Assembly (NCBI RefSeq): GCF_900149695.1 | Contig: NZ_LT703005.1 | Location: 13 to 64,012, forward strand | Origin: Anderseniella sp. Alg231-50 | Lineage (GTDB): Bacteria > Pseudomonadota > Alphaproteobacteria > Rhizobiales > Aestuariivirgaceae | DNA length: 64,000 nt | Reading direction: 5' to 3' | Shown here: one piece after another, positions 35,837 through 45,014 of the stretch | Layout of the letters: every line of letters starts with the position of its first letter | Position numbering within the stretch: position 1 is the first letter of the stretch | Notes under the pieces: generated by a model | Databases searched by the model: none | Told to the model about the DNA's origin: nothing | The model's input: only the letters and a program-made list of their open reading frames with translations | Translations under genes and position numbers: made by a program

Positions 35837-36274
35837 GCGGCTTGCCAGCCCAATTACGGCGCCATACCGGTATAATTCCAGTTTAGCCGTTTACCATAAC
35901 AATATACGATAAAAAGAGAATTTGCCCTGCTTTGGCCGGGACGACATTGGAATTTGCCCTAAGATCAAGTAAATTAGACAACGTGTTCAGGGGCATTTGG
36001 GTGAACTCAACACCTCGCTTGGAAAGCCCAGCCAAACCTGAACCGGAGTTTATTGCTGATTGCTGAATAACGGGCAGGGCAAGCCGGTAACACCGCCTTC
36101 GCCAAAAACCGCCCGAAACAGGTTCATCAAGCAGTTTGCCCCGAGGCTCTTCAGGTCCGCCGCATCTCCTGAAAACCGCGGGGTTTGACCGGTCCGGCCT
36201 TGTTTGAGAGGCCTCCTCGAACTTGTCACCGGGCCGGTCACCCTATTATCCCCCAAAACAGGCAATCCATAGAT
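35837..36274. other. Unexplained intergenic region between pleD and rpmG
   Basis: The gap of about 500 bases holds no gene I can support. The left part (35880-35930) is AT-rich and looks like a promoter-poor spacer. The right part is GC-rich. A 71-codon frame exists on the minus strand (36265 to 36050), but it has no good ribosome-binding site and no recognisable product. A structured RNA cannot be ruled out. Confidence 0.5.
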
Positions 36275-36303
36275 AAAGCGCCACCTGGTATGGGCAGCGC
36301 TTT
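36275..36303. terminator. Hairpin beyond rpmG, possible bidirectional terminator
   Basis: AAAGCGC (36275-36281) pairs with GCGCTTT (36297-36303), with two further pairs inside after a two-base mismatch and a short loop. The A and T ends give a short T-run on either strand. It lies 48 bases after the rpmG stop. Confidence 0.5.
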
Positions 36304-36350
36304 GTCAAACGTCGGGAACCTGATGGCGGACCGGCTGGCCCGTTGTCGGA

Positions 36351-36518
36351 TTACTTGATCTTGGCTTCCTTGAATTCCACGTGCTTCTTGGCTACGGGGT
36401 CATATTTGCGGAAGGACAGTTTCTCTGTCTGGGTACGTGAATTCTTCTTGGCTGTGTAGAAAAAGCCAGTGTCTGCTGTTGAAAGCAGTTTGATCTTGAT
36501 GGTGGTAGCCTTGGCCAT
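36351..36518 (-). CDS. rpmG: 50S ribosomal protein L33
   Basis: This 55-residue basic protein carries the L33 sequence [20 protein letters not shown], then [18 protein letters not shown] and [10 protein letters not shown]. It lacks the zinc-ribbon cysteines and so is the C-minus type. ATG 36518 is preceded by GGAAAGG; a longer in-frame start adds 17 residues without support. It sits in the large ribosomal subunit near the E site. It is separately transcribed from the upstream Nudix gene, with 131 bases between. Confidence 0.97.
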   Translation of the reverse strand: MAKATTIKIKLLSTADTGFFYTAKKNSRTQTEKLSFRKYDPVAKKHVEFKEAKIK

Positions 36519-36649
36519 TGCCGGACCTTTCCTGTTACGCCCACGCCCGGTCAAACAGGCATGACGCATATGCGTGGCATCAGATGATGAAACTCTTGGG
36601 GCGCGGTATCGCCCAAGCGTTGTGCATTGTCAAGACAACAAGATGCCGC

Positions 36650-37366
36650 TCACAAAGTCTCGTATTTCCAGTTCTTGCCCCGCTTGTACTGATAACTTAC
36701 CGGTCGCTGTGTTCCAAACGGATCCGGATTTTCCAGAGCGTCCCTGAGACGGCCGAGAATCTGGCCGGTGATCCAGGGAAGGTCGAGCTGCAACGCGTCT
36801 TCAATACTGACCCAGTGGGGCGTCAGAAGTTCGTCCGTTTCCGGCACTACAGGTGCATCCATATTGGCCAGGCTGGCTGCATCCGCCATGAAAAACCGGG
36901 TGTCAAAGCGCCGTGGGCGGCCGGGAGGGGTTATTGCCCTGGCAAGCATTCGTAACCCGCGAAGATCGGGAACATGCCCGGTGGCATAGAAATGTTGCCA
37001 GGCTGAGTTGCGGGTTTTCGGAACCGGACCGGGCTGCCCGATGATCAGACCAACCTCTTCGAAGGTTTCGCGCACCGCGGCCAGCGCTATACCCGTTGCC
37101 CGGGCGCTTGACGGCTTTCCTTTCATGGCACTTACAAGTTTTGCAGATACGTCGGCGGGAAGCGCATGCTCCGCAGTAATACGGCAGTCTCCCGCATCAA
37201 CCCGTCCTCCGGGAAAAACAAACTTCCCCGGCATGAACTTGTGCGCTTCGTGACGCTTTCCCATCAACACCCGTGGCGCGGCAGAATCGCGCCGGACCAG
37301 AATCAGCGTCGCTGCATCACGTGGTCGAATGGTACTGGGATGAGGCCTGTCGGTTATATCTTGCAT
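36650..37366 (-). CDS. Nudix hydrolase
   Basis: This 238-residue protein has the Nudix box spread as GGRVDAGD ... ALAAVRETFEEVGLIIG, with a long insert of about 35 residues between the opening glycines and the REx2EE helix. This fits the NUDT7/CoA-type or 'NUDIX domain' proteins of Rhizobiales. The N-terminus DAATLILVRRD and KFMPGKFVFPGG are typical. It likely hydrolyses a nucleoside diphosphate derivative or CoA; the exact one is unknown. It is downstream of the DUF983 gene with 74 bases between. Confidence 0.9.
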   Translation of the reverse strand: MQDITDRPHPSTIRPRDAATLILVRRDSAAPRVLMGKRHEAHKFMPGKFVFPGGRVDAGDCRITAEHALPADVSAKLVSAMKGKPSSARATGIALAAVRETFEEVGLIIGQPGPVPKTRNSAWQHFYATGHVPDLRGLRMLARAITPPGRPRRFDTRFFMADAASLANMDAPVVPETDELLTPHWVSIEDALQLDLPWITGQILGRLRDALENPDPFGTQRPVSYQYKRGKNWKYETL

Positions 37367-37440
37367 TGCGTCACGTTATGCGTGCACCGGACACTTCACA
37401 AGTTGTTGCAGGATCGCAAAGCGTCAGGAATTTGAGTCCG

Positions 37441-37941
37441 TCAGCCATCAAGCTTGGCGGCATCCTGTTCGAGGTCCTTGGGATCAACCAGTGACGATTC
37501 TTCATCCGACAGACCAAAACCATGCATGCCGATCGCCCATTGCAACCCGATAATGGCGCCCTTGACCATCGGCAAGAGCCAAAGCGTCAGCAGGATCGAC
37601 GAAGGCAGCCACAGTGCAGCGTGCACGCTCAAGTCGGGTTTCCAGACACGCTCGACCCAGAACACAAGCGGCACCAGCAGGTGACCCACAATAAACATCG
37701 TGAAGTAGGGCGGTGCATCATCGGCGCGATGATGGTGCAGCGCCTGGCCGCACGAAGAACATTCCTGCGACACTTTCAGATAACTTGAGAACAGCTTGCC
37801 GGTATCACACCTCGGACACCGGCATCTGAACCCCTTCCACATTGCCTGCCAGACCGATCTGCCCGTTCCTGCGGATGGGGGATCGATTGGCGTCGTCAGG
37901 GTTTTCTGGTCGAGTTCGTAAGCCATAGGCGGCACAATCAT
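37441..37941 (-). CDS. DUF983 family membrane protein
   Basis: This 166-residue protein has an N-terminal zinc-ribbon-like CPRCDTGKLFSSYL near residue 43 and C-S-S-C-G near 62, then two hydrophobic helices (about 78-100 and 108-130). This is the normal DUF983 plan. The function is unknown. Order after rnr is conserved in Rhizobiales. ATG 37926 would be an alternative start, four residues before the sequence resembles the family start. The gap to rnr is 120 bases, so co-transcription is likely but not shown. Confidence 0.9.
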   Translation of the reverse strand: MIVPPMAYELDQKTLTTPIDPPSAGTGRSVWQAMWKGFRCRCPRCDTGKLFSSYLKVSQECSSCGQALHHHRADDAPPYFTMFIVGHLLVPLVFWVERVWKPDLSVHAALWLPSSILLTLWLLPMVKGAIIGLQWAIGMHGFGLSDEESSLVDPKDLEQDAAKLDG

Positions 37942-38061
37942 TTCAACTGGTGTGTGTTTGTGCCCATATTCATTCGCTTCAGTTGTCTCGGACAGCCCGC
38001 CTTCCGCCGCGCGTCAGGATGCCACATTCCTGATCCCGGGAATTCATCCGGCCTGCAACAG

Positions 38062-40341
38062 CTACCGCCGGCCGACCGGTTTGCGGCGCCTTGCCCCCGG
38101 TTTGTTCGGTTTTGAGCCTGATCTTCCACGCTTGTGGGATGCTGGCCTCCGACCGGCAGGCTTGCCTGAGGATCCCTTCGACAGCATCTCGAACCGAAGT
38201 CCTCCCGCCAGCGGGGTGACCTCCAGCAGACGAACATCCACGAGGTCGCCCATGCGAAAGGTTTCACCGGTGCGTTCGCCCACCATGGCCATGGCCGTCT
38301 CATCATGAACAAAATAATCCTGCCCCAGCGTAGATGCCGGAATGAAACCGTCCGCGCCGCTGTCCGCCAGGGTCACGAACAACCCGGCCTTGACCATGCC
38401 GCCGATGCGAGCCTTGAAATCCGCGCCAATATTTCCCGACAGGTAGTGGGCGATCAGCCGATCGGTCGTTTCACGTTCAGCCAGCATGGCGCGGCGTTCG
38501 GTCATGCAAAGAATGCCTGCCAGTTCTTCAAGGGATGTGAGGTCTTCATGGCTCAATCCGTCATCACCGAGTTTCAGGGCAGTGATCAGGGCTCGGTGAA
38601 CGATCAGATCGGCATACCGGCGGATCGGCGATGTGAAATGGGCATAGCGGCGCAGGTTCAGGCCGAAATGCCCCTGATTGTCCGGAGTGTATACGGCCTG
38701 GGCCTGCGACCTCAGTACGGTCTGGGACACCAGGTGCTCGTTTGGCCCACCCCGGGCTGTTTCGAGAATCCGGTTGAAGTGCTGCGGCTGCATGACAACA
38801 CCTTTCGGCGCGGACTGGCCCAGCGTCGCCAGGAATTTTGCCAGCGCGTCGATCTTTTCCGGAGCCGGTGCCTCATGCACCCTGAATACCAGAGGTGTAC
38901 TGCTCTTTTCCAGCACTTCCGCGGCGGCTACATTGGCCTGGATCATGAATTCTTCGATCAGCTTGTGCGCATCAAGCCGCTCCGGTGTGGTGACCCGTTC
39001 TATGCGCCCGTCCGCATCCAGCACCAGCTTGCGTTCCGGCAGGTCCAGTTCAAGCGGCTGCCGCTTGTCACGGGCCTTCTTCAACGCCTTGTAAGCCTTC
39101 CATAACGGCTTCAGCACGGGTTCGAGCAATGGACCCGTCACGTCATCACTGCGGCCGTCTATGGCTGCCTGAGCCTGCGCATAGGAAAGTTTTGCGGCAG
39201 ACTTCATCCAGATACGGTCAAAGCTGTGTTTCAGCTTCCGGCCAGTCTTGTCGAAGGTCATGAAGCAGGCGAAAGCAGGGCGGTTCTCCAACCCCCGCAA
39301 CGAACACAGGTCCGTGGACAGCCGCTCGGGCAACATCGGAACGACACGATCGGGGAAGTAGACCGAGTTCCCCCGGACCCTGGCCTCCTTGTCGATGACA
39401 CTGCCGGCACGTACATAGGCGGCGACATCGGCAATGGCGACAATCACCTTGAAGCCGCCCTTGTTGGCGGCATCATCGTCAGGGGCGGCCCATACCGCAT
39501 CATCATGATCGCGTGCATCGGGTGGATCGATCGTAATCAGCGCAACGTCCCTCAGGTCCCTGCGGCCTTTCGGCGGCTTGAGTTCCTTCAACGCATCGGC
39601 AGCCACTGTCACGTCTTGCGGAAACTGATCTGGAATACCGTGCTGATGAATGGCCACCAGTGAAATATTGCGCTGATCGGCAGCGTCACCCAGACGTTCT
39701 ACTATGCGCACCTGTGCAAACCCGCGTCCACGCTCACGGGTAATTTCCGCGCGGACCAGCTCACCCTTTTGTGCGCCGCCGTCATCGCCGCGTGCCACTT
39801 CGAATTCCAGCTTGTCCTTGCGGTTGGCTGATATCACCCGGCCACTGCCGCGCGAAGAGGACTGGTAGACCCCGACTATGTGGCCTTTCGCACCCTGCAA
39901 CTTGCGTATGATGCGCGCTTCATAGGGGTATGTGGCGTCATTGGTGCGCGAAATGCGGCACAGCAGTTGGTCACCGATACCCGGAGGTTTCATCGATGAC
40001 GACCGGTTGCGTCCGCTGGACGCCAGAATGATCACCTTTGGAAGAGCTTCACCCTCGCGTGCCCACTCCGCCGGTTCGCCGAAAATCTCGCCATCGGAAT
40101 CAATGCCCGTGACGCGCAGCACTGTCACCGGCGGCAGACCGGCTGCATCCGACATGCGTTTGCGCCGGGTCGCAATCAGGCCGTCATCAGCCATCTTGCG
40201 CAGGATTTTCTTCAGTTCGACACGGTCCGCGCCCTTGATGCCGAACGCCCGGGCGATCTCGCGCTTGCCCACCTTGGAATCCGCCGTCTTGAGAAACTCG
40301 GCGATCTGGTCGGGCGACGGCAGGCCGCGGCTTCGTGCCAT
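38062..40341 (-). CDS. rnr: Ribonuclease R
   Basis: This 759-residue 3'-5' exoribonuclease has an N-terminal helix-turn-helix (about 5-60), cold-shock domains, and an RNB catalytic domain (about 250-590). The domain contains the metal-binding DARDHDDAVW near residue 273. An S1 domain (about 640-720, KARIGGMVKAGLFVTLADSG) and a short basic tail (SKPNKPGARRRKP) follow. It degrades structured RNA. The start is one base after the topA stop, so translation is coupled. Its own gene is followed by a 120-base spacer. Confidence 0.96.
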   Translation of the reverse strand: MARSRGLPSPDQIAEFLKTADSKVGKREIARAFGIKGADRVELKKILRKMADDGLIATRRKRMSDAAGLPPVTVLRVTGIDSDGEIFGEPAEWAREGEALPKVIILASSGRNRSSSMKPPGIGDQLLCRISRTNDATYPYEARIIRKLQGAKGHIVGVYQSSSRGSGRVISANRKDKLEFEVARGDDGGAQKGELVRAEITRERGRGFAQVRIVERLGDAADQRNISLVAIHQHGIPDQFPQDVTVAADALKELKPPKGRRDLRDVALITIDPPDARDHDDAVWAAPDDDAANKGGFKVIVAIADVAAYVRAGSVIDKEARVRGNSVYFPDRVVPMLPERLSTDLCSLRGLENRPAFACFMTFDKTGRKLKHSFDRIWMKSAAKLSYAQAQAAIDGRSDDVTGPLLEPVLKPLWKAYKALKKARDKRQPLELDLPERKLVLDADGRIERVTTPERLDAHKLIEEFMIQANVAAAEVLEKSSTPLVFRVHEAPAPEKIDALAKFLATLGQSAPKGVVMQPQHFNRILETARGGPNEHLVSQTVLRSQAQAVYTPDNQGHFGLNLRRYAHFTSPIRRYADLIVHRALITALKLGDDGLSHEDLTSLEELAGILCMTERRAMLAERETTDRLIAHYLSGNIGADFKARIGGMVKAGLFVTLADSGADGFIPASTLGQDYFVHDETAMAMVGERTGETFRMGDLVDVRLLEVTPLAGGLRFEMLSKGSSGKPAGRRPASHKRGRSGSKPNKPGARRRKPVGRR

Positions 40342-40342
40342 C

Positions 40343-42949
40343 TCAGCCTTCTGCCTTCGTCACGGATTTCTTGGCGGCCTTCTTCTTGGCGGCCTTCTTG
40401 GCAGGTTTTTTCTTTGCCGCCTTCTTTTTCGCCTTGGCGCCGCCCTTGGCAGCAATCAGTTCGACTGCCTGTTCCATGGTGACATCTTCAGGCGTTACGT
40501 CTTTCGGCAAGGTCGCGTTGATCTTGCCAAATTTGACATAGGGACCATACCGGCCGTCCATCACCAGCACATTGCCACCACCGTCAGGGTGCGCACCGAG
40601 ATCTTTCAGGGCGCTCTGCTGGCCGCGTTTGCCGCGGCTGGCGACTTTCTCTGCAATGAGATCAACCGCGCGATTGAGGCCCACATTGAAAATTTCCTCG
40701 AAATCGCTCAGGTTTGCATAAACGCCTTCATGCAGCACAAAGGGGCCATACCGGCCCAGACCCGCCGTTATCGGCTTGCCGCTTTCCGGGTGCAGGCCGA
40801 CTTCGCGCGGCAGTGACAACAGCCGCAAGGCAAACGCCAGATCGATCTCGTCGGGTTTGATTGTCTTCGGGATGGACGAGCGAGGCGGCTTTTCTCCGTC
40901 CTCGGCCTTGCCCAACTGAACATAGGGCCCGAAGCGCCCGTCATGGCGGGTGACCGGAAGCCCGGTTTCAGGGTCCTGTCCCAGCACAATTCCGTCAGCC
41001 GGAACTAGTGACGCATCACCTTCACCGGCTGTACCAAGCTGCTTGGTGAAACGGCACTCGGGATAATTGGAACAACCGACAAAGGCACCGAACTTGCCCA
41101 GTTTAAGCGACAACTGGCCATTTTCGCAGGACGGGCAGGCCCGGCGGTGGGTGCCGTCTTCACGTTCCGGGAACACATGGTTTTCAAGCAGGTCGTTCAG
41201 AGCATCCAGGACATGGGTAACCCGCAGTTCCTTGGTGCCGTCGATCTGGTTGGAAAAGTCCCGCCAGAAATCATTCAAAAGCTGTTTCCAGTTTTTGTCG
41301 CCGGCCGACACAAGGTCGAGCTGTTCTTCCAGGTCAGCGGTAAATTCGTACTGCACATAGCGTTTGAAGAACGATTCCAGGAACGCCGTGACCAGCCGTC
41401 CCTTGTCTTCCGGGATCAACCGCTTGGCGTCCATGCGCACATAGCCGCGATCCTTCAACACCGTCAGAATGGCGGTGTAGGTCGACGGGCGCCCGATACC
41501 CAGTTCTTCCATCCGCTTGATGAGTGAAGCTTCCGAATAGCGCGGCGGTGGCTCGGTGAAATGCTGCACAGGTTCGATTTTCTGTGCGCCGACAATGTCG
41601 CCCTTGCTCAGCTGCGGCAGGCGTTTGTCGTCTTCGTCCTCGGTGTCGTCCTTGCCTTCTTCGTAGACTTTCAGAAAGCCGTCAAATTTCAGAACCGAAC
41701 CATTGGCCCGCAAGCTGTAAGGCTTGCCGTCATTACCGGTTGTGGTGATGTCGGCACTGGTGCGCTCAAAGTCGGCGCTTTCCATCTGGCTTGCCATGGT
41801 GCGTTTCCACACCAGAACGTAGAGTGCATACTGGTCCGCATCGAGCACGCTGCGGACTTCCTCCGGTGAGCGTGACAGTTCAGTCGGACGGATAGCCTCG
41901 TGGGCTTCCTGGGCATTCTTGGCCTTGGATTTGTATATTCTCGGCGCCGAAGGCAGATACGGCTCGCCATAGGTCGACTGGATGACATTGCGCGCTGCTG
42001 CAATTGCTTCATTCGCCATCTGCACACCATCGGTACGCATGTAGGTGATGAGGCCTGTCACTTCGCCGTTCAGCGTGACGCCCTCATACAGTTTTTGCGC
42101 CACCTGCATGGTGCGCTGCGATGAAAACCCGAGCTTGCGCGATGCTTCCTGCTGCAGGGTGGATGTCGTGAACGGTGGCGACGGGTGCCGTTTGGCCGGT
42201 TTGGTTTCCACCGAACCGACCGTAAACCGGGCATCTTTCAACGCTGCTTCTATGGCGCGCGCAGCTGTTTCATTGCCGATGTCGAGCTTGTTCAGCTTAT
42301 TGCCGTCTATTGACTGCAGGCGGGCCGCGAAGGCCTTTCCGGCGCCGGTCTTCATGTCGGCTTCAATAGTCCAGTACTCGTCCTTGATGAACGCTTCGAT
42401 TTCCAGCTCACGCTCGCAGATCAGGCGCAATGCGACCGACTGCACGCGGCCGGCAGACCGGGCTCCCGGCAGCTTGCGCCACAAGACCGGAGACAGGTTG
42501 AAGCCAACCAGGTAATCAAGCGCGCGCCGGGCCAGGTAGGCTTCAACCAGCGCATCGTCGATCTCGCGCGGGTTCTTCATCGCGTCCAGCACGGCATTCT
42601 TGGTAATGGCGTTGAACACAACCCGTTCGACACCCTTGTCCTTGATAACACCCTTACGGTTGAGCACCTCAAGAACATGCCACGAAATAGCTTCACCTTC
42701 GCGATCAGGGTCAGTTGCGAGTATCAGTTTGTCGGCGGACTTGAGTGCGGTTGCGATATCACCCAGCCGTTTGGACGATTTCGAGTCCATTTCCCAGAGC
42801 ATCGAAAAATCGTCATCCGGCTTAACCGAACCGTCCTTCGCAGGCAGGTCGCGGATATGGCCGTATGAGGCAAGGACGTGATAGTCGCTGCCCAGGTATT
42901 TGTTGATGGTCTTTGCTTTTGCGGGCGATTCTACGACAACTACATTCAT
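40343..42949 (-). CDS. topA: DNA topoisomerase I
   Basis: This 868-residue type IA enzyme relaxes negative supercoils. The Toprim domain is at the N-terminus (VVVESPAKAKTINKYLG). The active-site Tyr is in GLITYMRTDG near residue 300. A zinc-ribbon module (CPSC and CSNYPEC near 600-630) and further topo C-terminal domains follow. A Lys/Ala tail of about 35 residues ends the protein, as in many alphaproteobacteria. ATG 42949 starts the conserved MNVVVVESPAK; the longer start at 42991 adds non-family sequence. It lies 192 bases after dprA. Confidence 0.96.
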   Translation of the reverse strand: MNVVVVESPAKAKTINKYLGSDYHVLASYGHIRDLPAKDGSVKPDDDFSMLWEMDSKSSKRLGDIATALKSADKLILATDPDREGEAISWHVLEVLNRKGVIKDKGVERVVFNAITKNAVLDAMKNPREIDDALVEAYLARRALDYLVGFNLSPVLWRKLPGARSAGRVQSVALRLICERELEIEAFIKDEYWTIEADMKTGAGKAFAARLQSIDGNKLNKLDIGNETAARAIEAALKDARFTVGSVETKPAKRHPSPPFTTSTLQQEASRKLGFSSQRTMQVAQKLYEGVTLNGEVTGLITYMRTDGVQMANEAIAAARNVIQSTYGEPYLPSAPRIYKSKAKNAQEAHEAIRPTELSRSPEEVRSVLDADQYALYVLVWKRTMASQMESADFERTSADITTTGNDGKPYSLRANGSVLKFDGFLKVYEEGKDDTEDEDDKRLPQLSKGDIVGAQKIEPVQHFTEPPPRYSEASLIKRMEELGIGRPSTYTAILTVLKDRGYVRMDAKRLIPEDKGRLVTAFLESFFKRYVQYEFTADLEEQLDLVSAGDKNWKQLLNDFWRDFSNQIDGTKELRVTHVLDALNDLLENHVFPEREDGTHRRACPSCENGQLSLKLGKFGAFVGCSNYPECRFTKQLGTAGEGDASLVPADGIVLGQDPETGLPVTRHDGRFGPYVQLGKAEDGEKPPRSSIPKTIKPDEIDLAFALRLLSLPREVGLHPESGKPITAGLGRYGPFVLHEGVYANLSDFEEIFNVGLNRAVDLIAEKVASRGKRGQQSALKDLGAHPDGGGNVLVMDGRYGPYVKFGKINATLPKDVTPEDVTMEQAVELIAAKGGAKAKKKAAKKKPAKKAAKKKAAKKSVTKAEG

Positions 42950-43141
42950 GGTGAAGCGGATAATCCTGTGCTTAAAGCGAACCCTGCACATGGTGCCGGG
43001 GTTGTTTCAGGTCAAGCGTCATAGGGCCAAACGACCGGTTCGCGCAAGAACCTTGGACAATGATATTTCAGTAACCTGCCAGAAACAGCCCCAATCGGAA
43101 TGACCGAACCAGCCTGACTTCCGTCGACGGAGAAACCTCGA

Positions 43142-44323
43142 CTAAACGATGAGGGACACTCTTTGACCGGGATGTCTTTCCAGGCGACCGGTCAGGTCAA
43201 GCTCCATCATCACCATCTGCACAAGCCGTGAAGACAACTCGGATTCCCGTACAACAACATCCACTTCGACCGGATCAGGACCCAGCAGATCCATTACTGC
43301 TTGCCTGTGGGTGTCATCCACCATCTGGCTGTCGCGAGACATTGCATGTGGGTGTGGTTCATTATCTGCAGTGTGCTTGCTCGCACCCGACACAATTGGC
43401 CGCTGCGGCTGTACATCGCCACCGGCGCTGGATGTGTACAAATGGCCGCGTTCAAGTACATCAAGGACGTCGCGGGCTGACGTAATCAGCATCGCACCGT
43501 CTTGAATCAGCTTGTTTGTACCCTCAGACCTTGGATCAAACGGCGACCCGGGCACGGCAAACACGTCGCGGCCGATTTCATTGGCCAGCCGTGCCGTGAT
43601 CAGGGAGCCCGACCGCATGGCAGCCTCAATGACGACGACGCCGGCTGCCAGGCCGGCGATTATCCTGTTGCGGCGCGGAAACAGCTCGGCCCGCGGTTTT
43701 GTACCCGGCGGCATTTCTGTAACGACACAGCCATCAGAATGTATCCGCGCCTGCAGTGCCGAATTTTCCGGCGGATAGATCACGTCAAGGCCGGTCGCTA
43801 TGACGGCGACCGTTCCGTATTCGAGCGACGCCTCATGAGCCGCGGTGTCTATGCCTCGCGCCAGTCCTGAAGCAACTTTCCAACCGGCCTGTGCAAGTCC
43901 CGTGGCAACATCGCGGGCAAACCGTTTTCCGTTTGCAGATGAATTGCGCGACCCCACGATCGCGCATGTGGTCTGTTGCAGCAGATCGGTGTTGCCGGCG
44001 GCAAACAGGATTGGCGGCGGATTGACGGTTTGTGCCAGCAGGTCGGGAAAGCCCGGTTCGCCAATGGTTATGATCTGCCCGCCACACGCGTGTGTTCTTT
44101 CGATATGCTGACGGGCACGATCACGTGAATACAGTCCGACACGGCGCCCCCGGATGGCGCCTGACGCCAGATCGGGCAGGGCGGCAATAGCCTCGCTGCC
44201 GGAACCGTAGAGCTCCAGCAACTGGTGGTATGTGGCTGGTCCGATATTGTCACTCAGGGCCAACTGCAGGCGGCACAGCCGTTCTTCATCAGAGATGTCT
44301 GAGTGTGTCGCAGTATCGCTCAT
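43142..44323 (-). CDS. dprA: DNA-processing protein DprA
   Basis: This 393-residue protein has the DprA/Smf Rossmann core: AIVGSRNSSANG near residue 110, VASGLARGIDTAAHEASL near 140, FPRRNRIIAGL near 200 and an N-terminal SAM-like helical segment. A C-terminal winged-helix domain (about 325-390, VVVRESELSSRLVQMVMMEL) is present. DprA loads RecA on incoming single-stranded DNA in transformation. ATG 44323 is chosen since it overlaps the plsY stop (ATGA) and starts the family sequence; the upstream in-frame extension lies inside plsY. No other competence genes are in the window. Confidence 0.95.
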   Translation of the reverse strand: MSDTATHSDISDEERLCRLQLALSDNIGPATYHQLLELYGSGSEAIAALPDLASGAIRGRRVGLYSRDRARQHIERTHACGGQIITIGEPGFPDLLAQTVNPPPILFAAGNTDLLQQTTCAIVGSRNSSANGKRFARDVATGLAQAGWKVASGLARGIDTAAHEASLEYGTVAVIATGLDVIYPPENSALQARIHSDGCVVTEMPPGTKPRAELFPRRNRIIAGLAAGVVVIEAAMRSGSLITARLANEIGRDVFAVPGSPFDPRSEGTNKLIQDGAMLITSARDVLDVLERGHLYTSSAGGDVQPQRPIVSGASKHTADNEPHPHAMSRDSQMVDDTHRQAVMDLLGPDPVEVDVVVRESELSSRLVQMVMMELDLTGRLERHPGQRVSLIV

Positions 44324-44961
44324 GACGGTTTGGGTTTGGAACCAATGCGTGTTTCCTCGCCGTTTAACAGTCGAACGATGTTTTCCCGATGGGTCAGGTA
44401 AACAATGACTGTCATGGCAAGAAGTGCCATTGGCAGTTTCCAATCGCCATAACCATCGCCAAAGACAAAGACATAAGTCGGCACAGCCAATGATGCGACG
44501 AGCGCCGCCAGAGATGAATATCGCAACGTGGCTGCAAGCGTCAGCCATATGACCGCAAACACGGCAAGGAGTGGCCAGCCAAAGCCCAACAGGATACCCA
44601 CATAGGTCGCTACACCTTTGCCACCCTTGAAGTTCAGCCAGACCGGCAGGATGTGACCGATGAAAGCTCCAAAACCCGCTGCGATTGCCATGTCAATGTG
44701 CCATCCATAGTTGGCCACAAAGACAGGCAGTGTTCCTTTCAGTGCATCAAGAAGCAGTGTCGCAGCGGCAGCCGGTTTGCTTCCGGTTCGCAGCACATTG
44801 GTGGCCCCGATATTGCCGGAGCCAATTTCGCGGAGATTGCCGAGGCCAAACATCCTGGCAATCAGAATGCCGAAAGGGATGGAGCCACACATATAGCCCA
44901 GCCCGAACCACAATGAAATCAGGCCAAGCCATTGCGGGTTCATTCCGAAAACAGCTTCCAT
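44320..44961 (-). CDS. plsY: Glycerol-3-phosphate acyltransferase PlsY
   Basis: This 213-residue inner-membrane enzyme uses acyl-phosphate to acylate glycerol 3-phosphate, the first step in phospholipid synthesis. The PlsY motifs are the N-terminal GYMCGSIPFGILIA, REIGSGNIGATNVLR near residue 44, FKGGKGVATYVG near 110 and VYLTHRENIVRLL near 190. Five or six hydrophobic helices are visible. It lies in the pyr-to-rnr run, overlapping dprA, which is conserved order in Rhizobiales. Confidence 0.96.
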   Translation of the reverse strand: MEAVFGMNPQWLGLISLWFGLGYMCGSIPFGILIARMFGLGNLREIGSGNIGATNVLRTGSKPAAAATLLLDALKGTLPVFVANYGWHIDMAIAAGFGAFIGHILPVWLNFKGGKGVATYVGILLGFGWPLLAVFAVIWLTLAATLRYSSLAALVASLAVPTYVFVFGDGYGDWKLPMALLAMTVIVYLTHRENIVRLLNGEETRIGSKPKPS

Positions 44962-45014
44962 CTGCCGAGAGCTCCACTCTTTAATTCACAGTGCCTGTCA
45001 ACCAACAGTGCCTG

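Noticed and set aside
36050-36265. A 71-codon minus-strand frame in the pleD-rpmG gap
   Set aside because: No ribosome-binding site or family match was seen, and its composition does not look clearly coding.
37938-38312. A 124-codon minus-strand frame overlapping the end of rnr
   Set aside because: It lies in another frame of the rnr S1/tail coding region and has no family resemblance.
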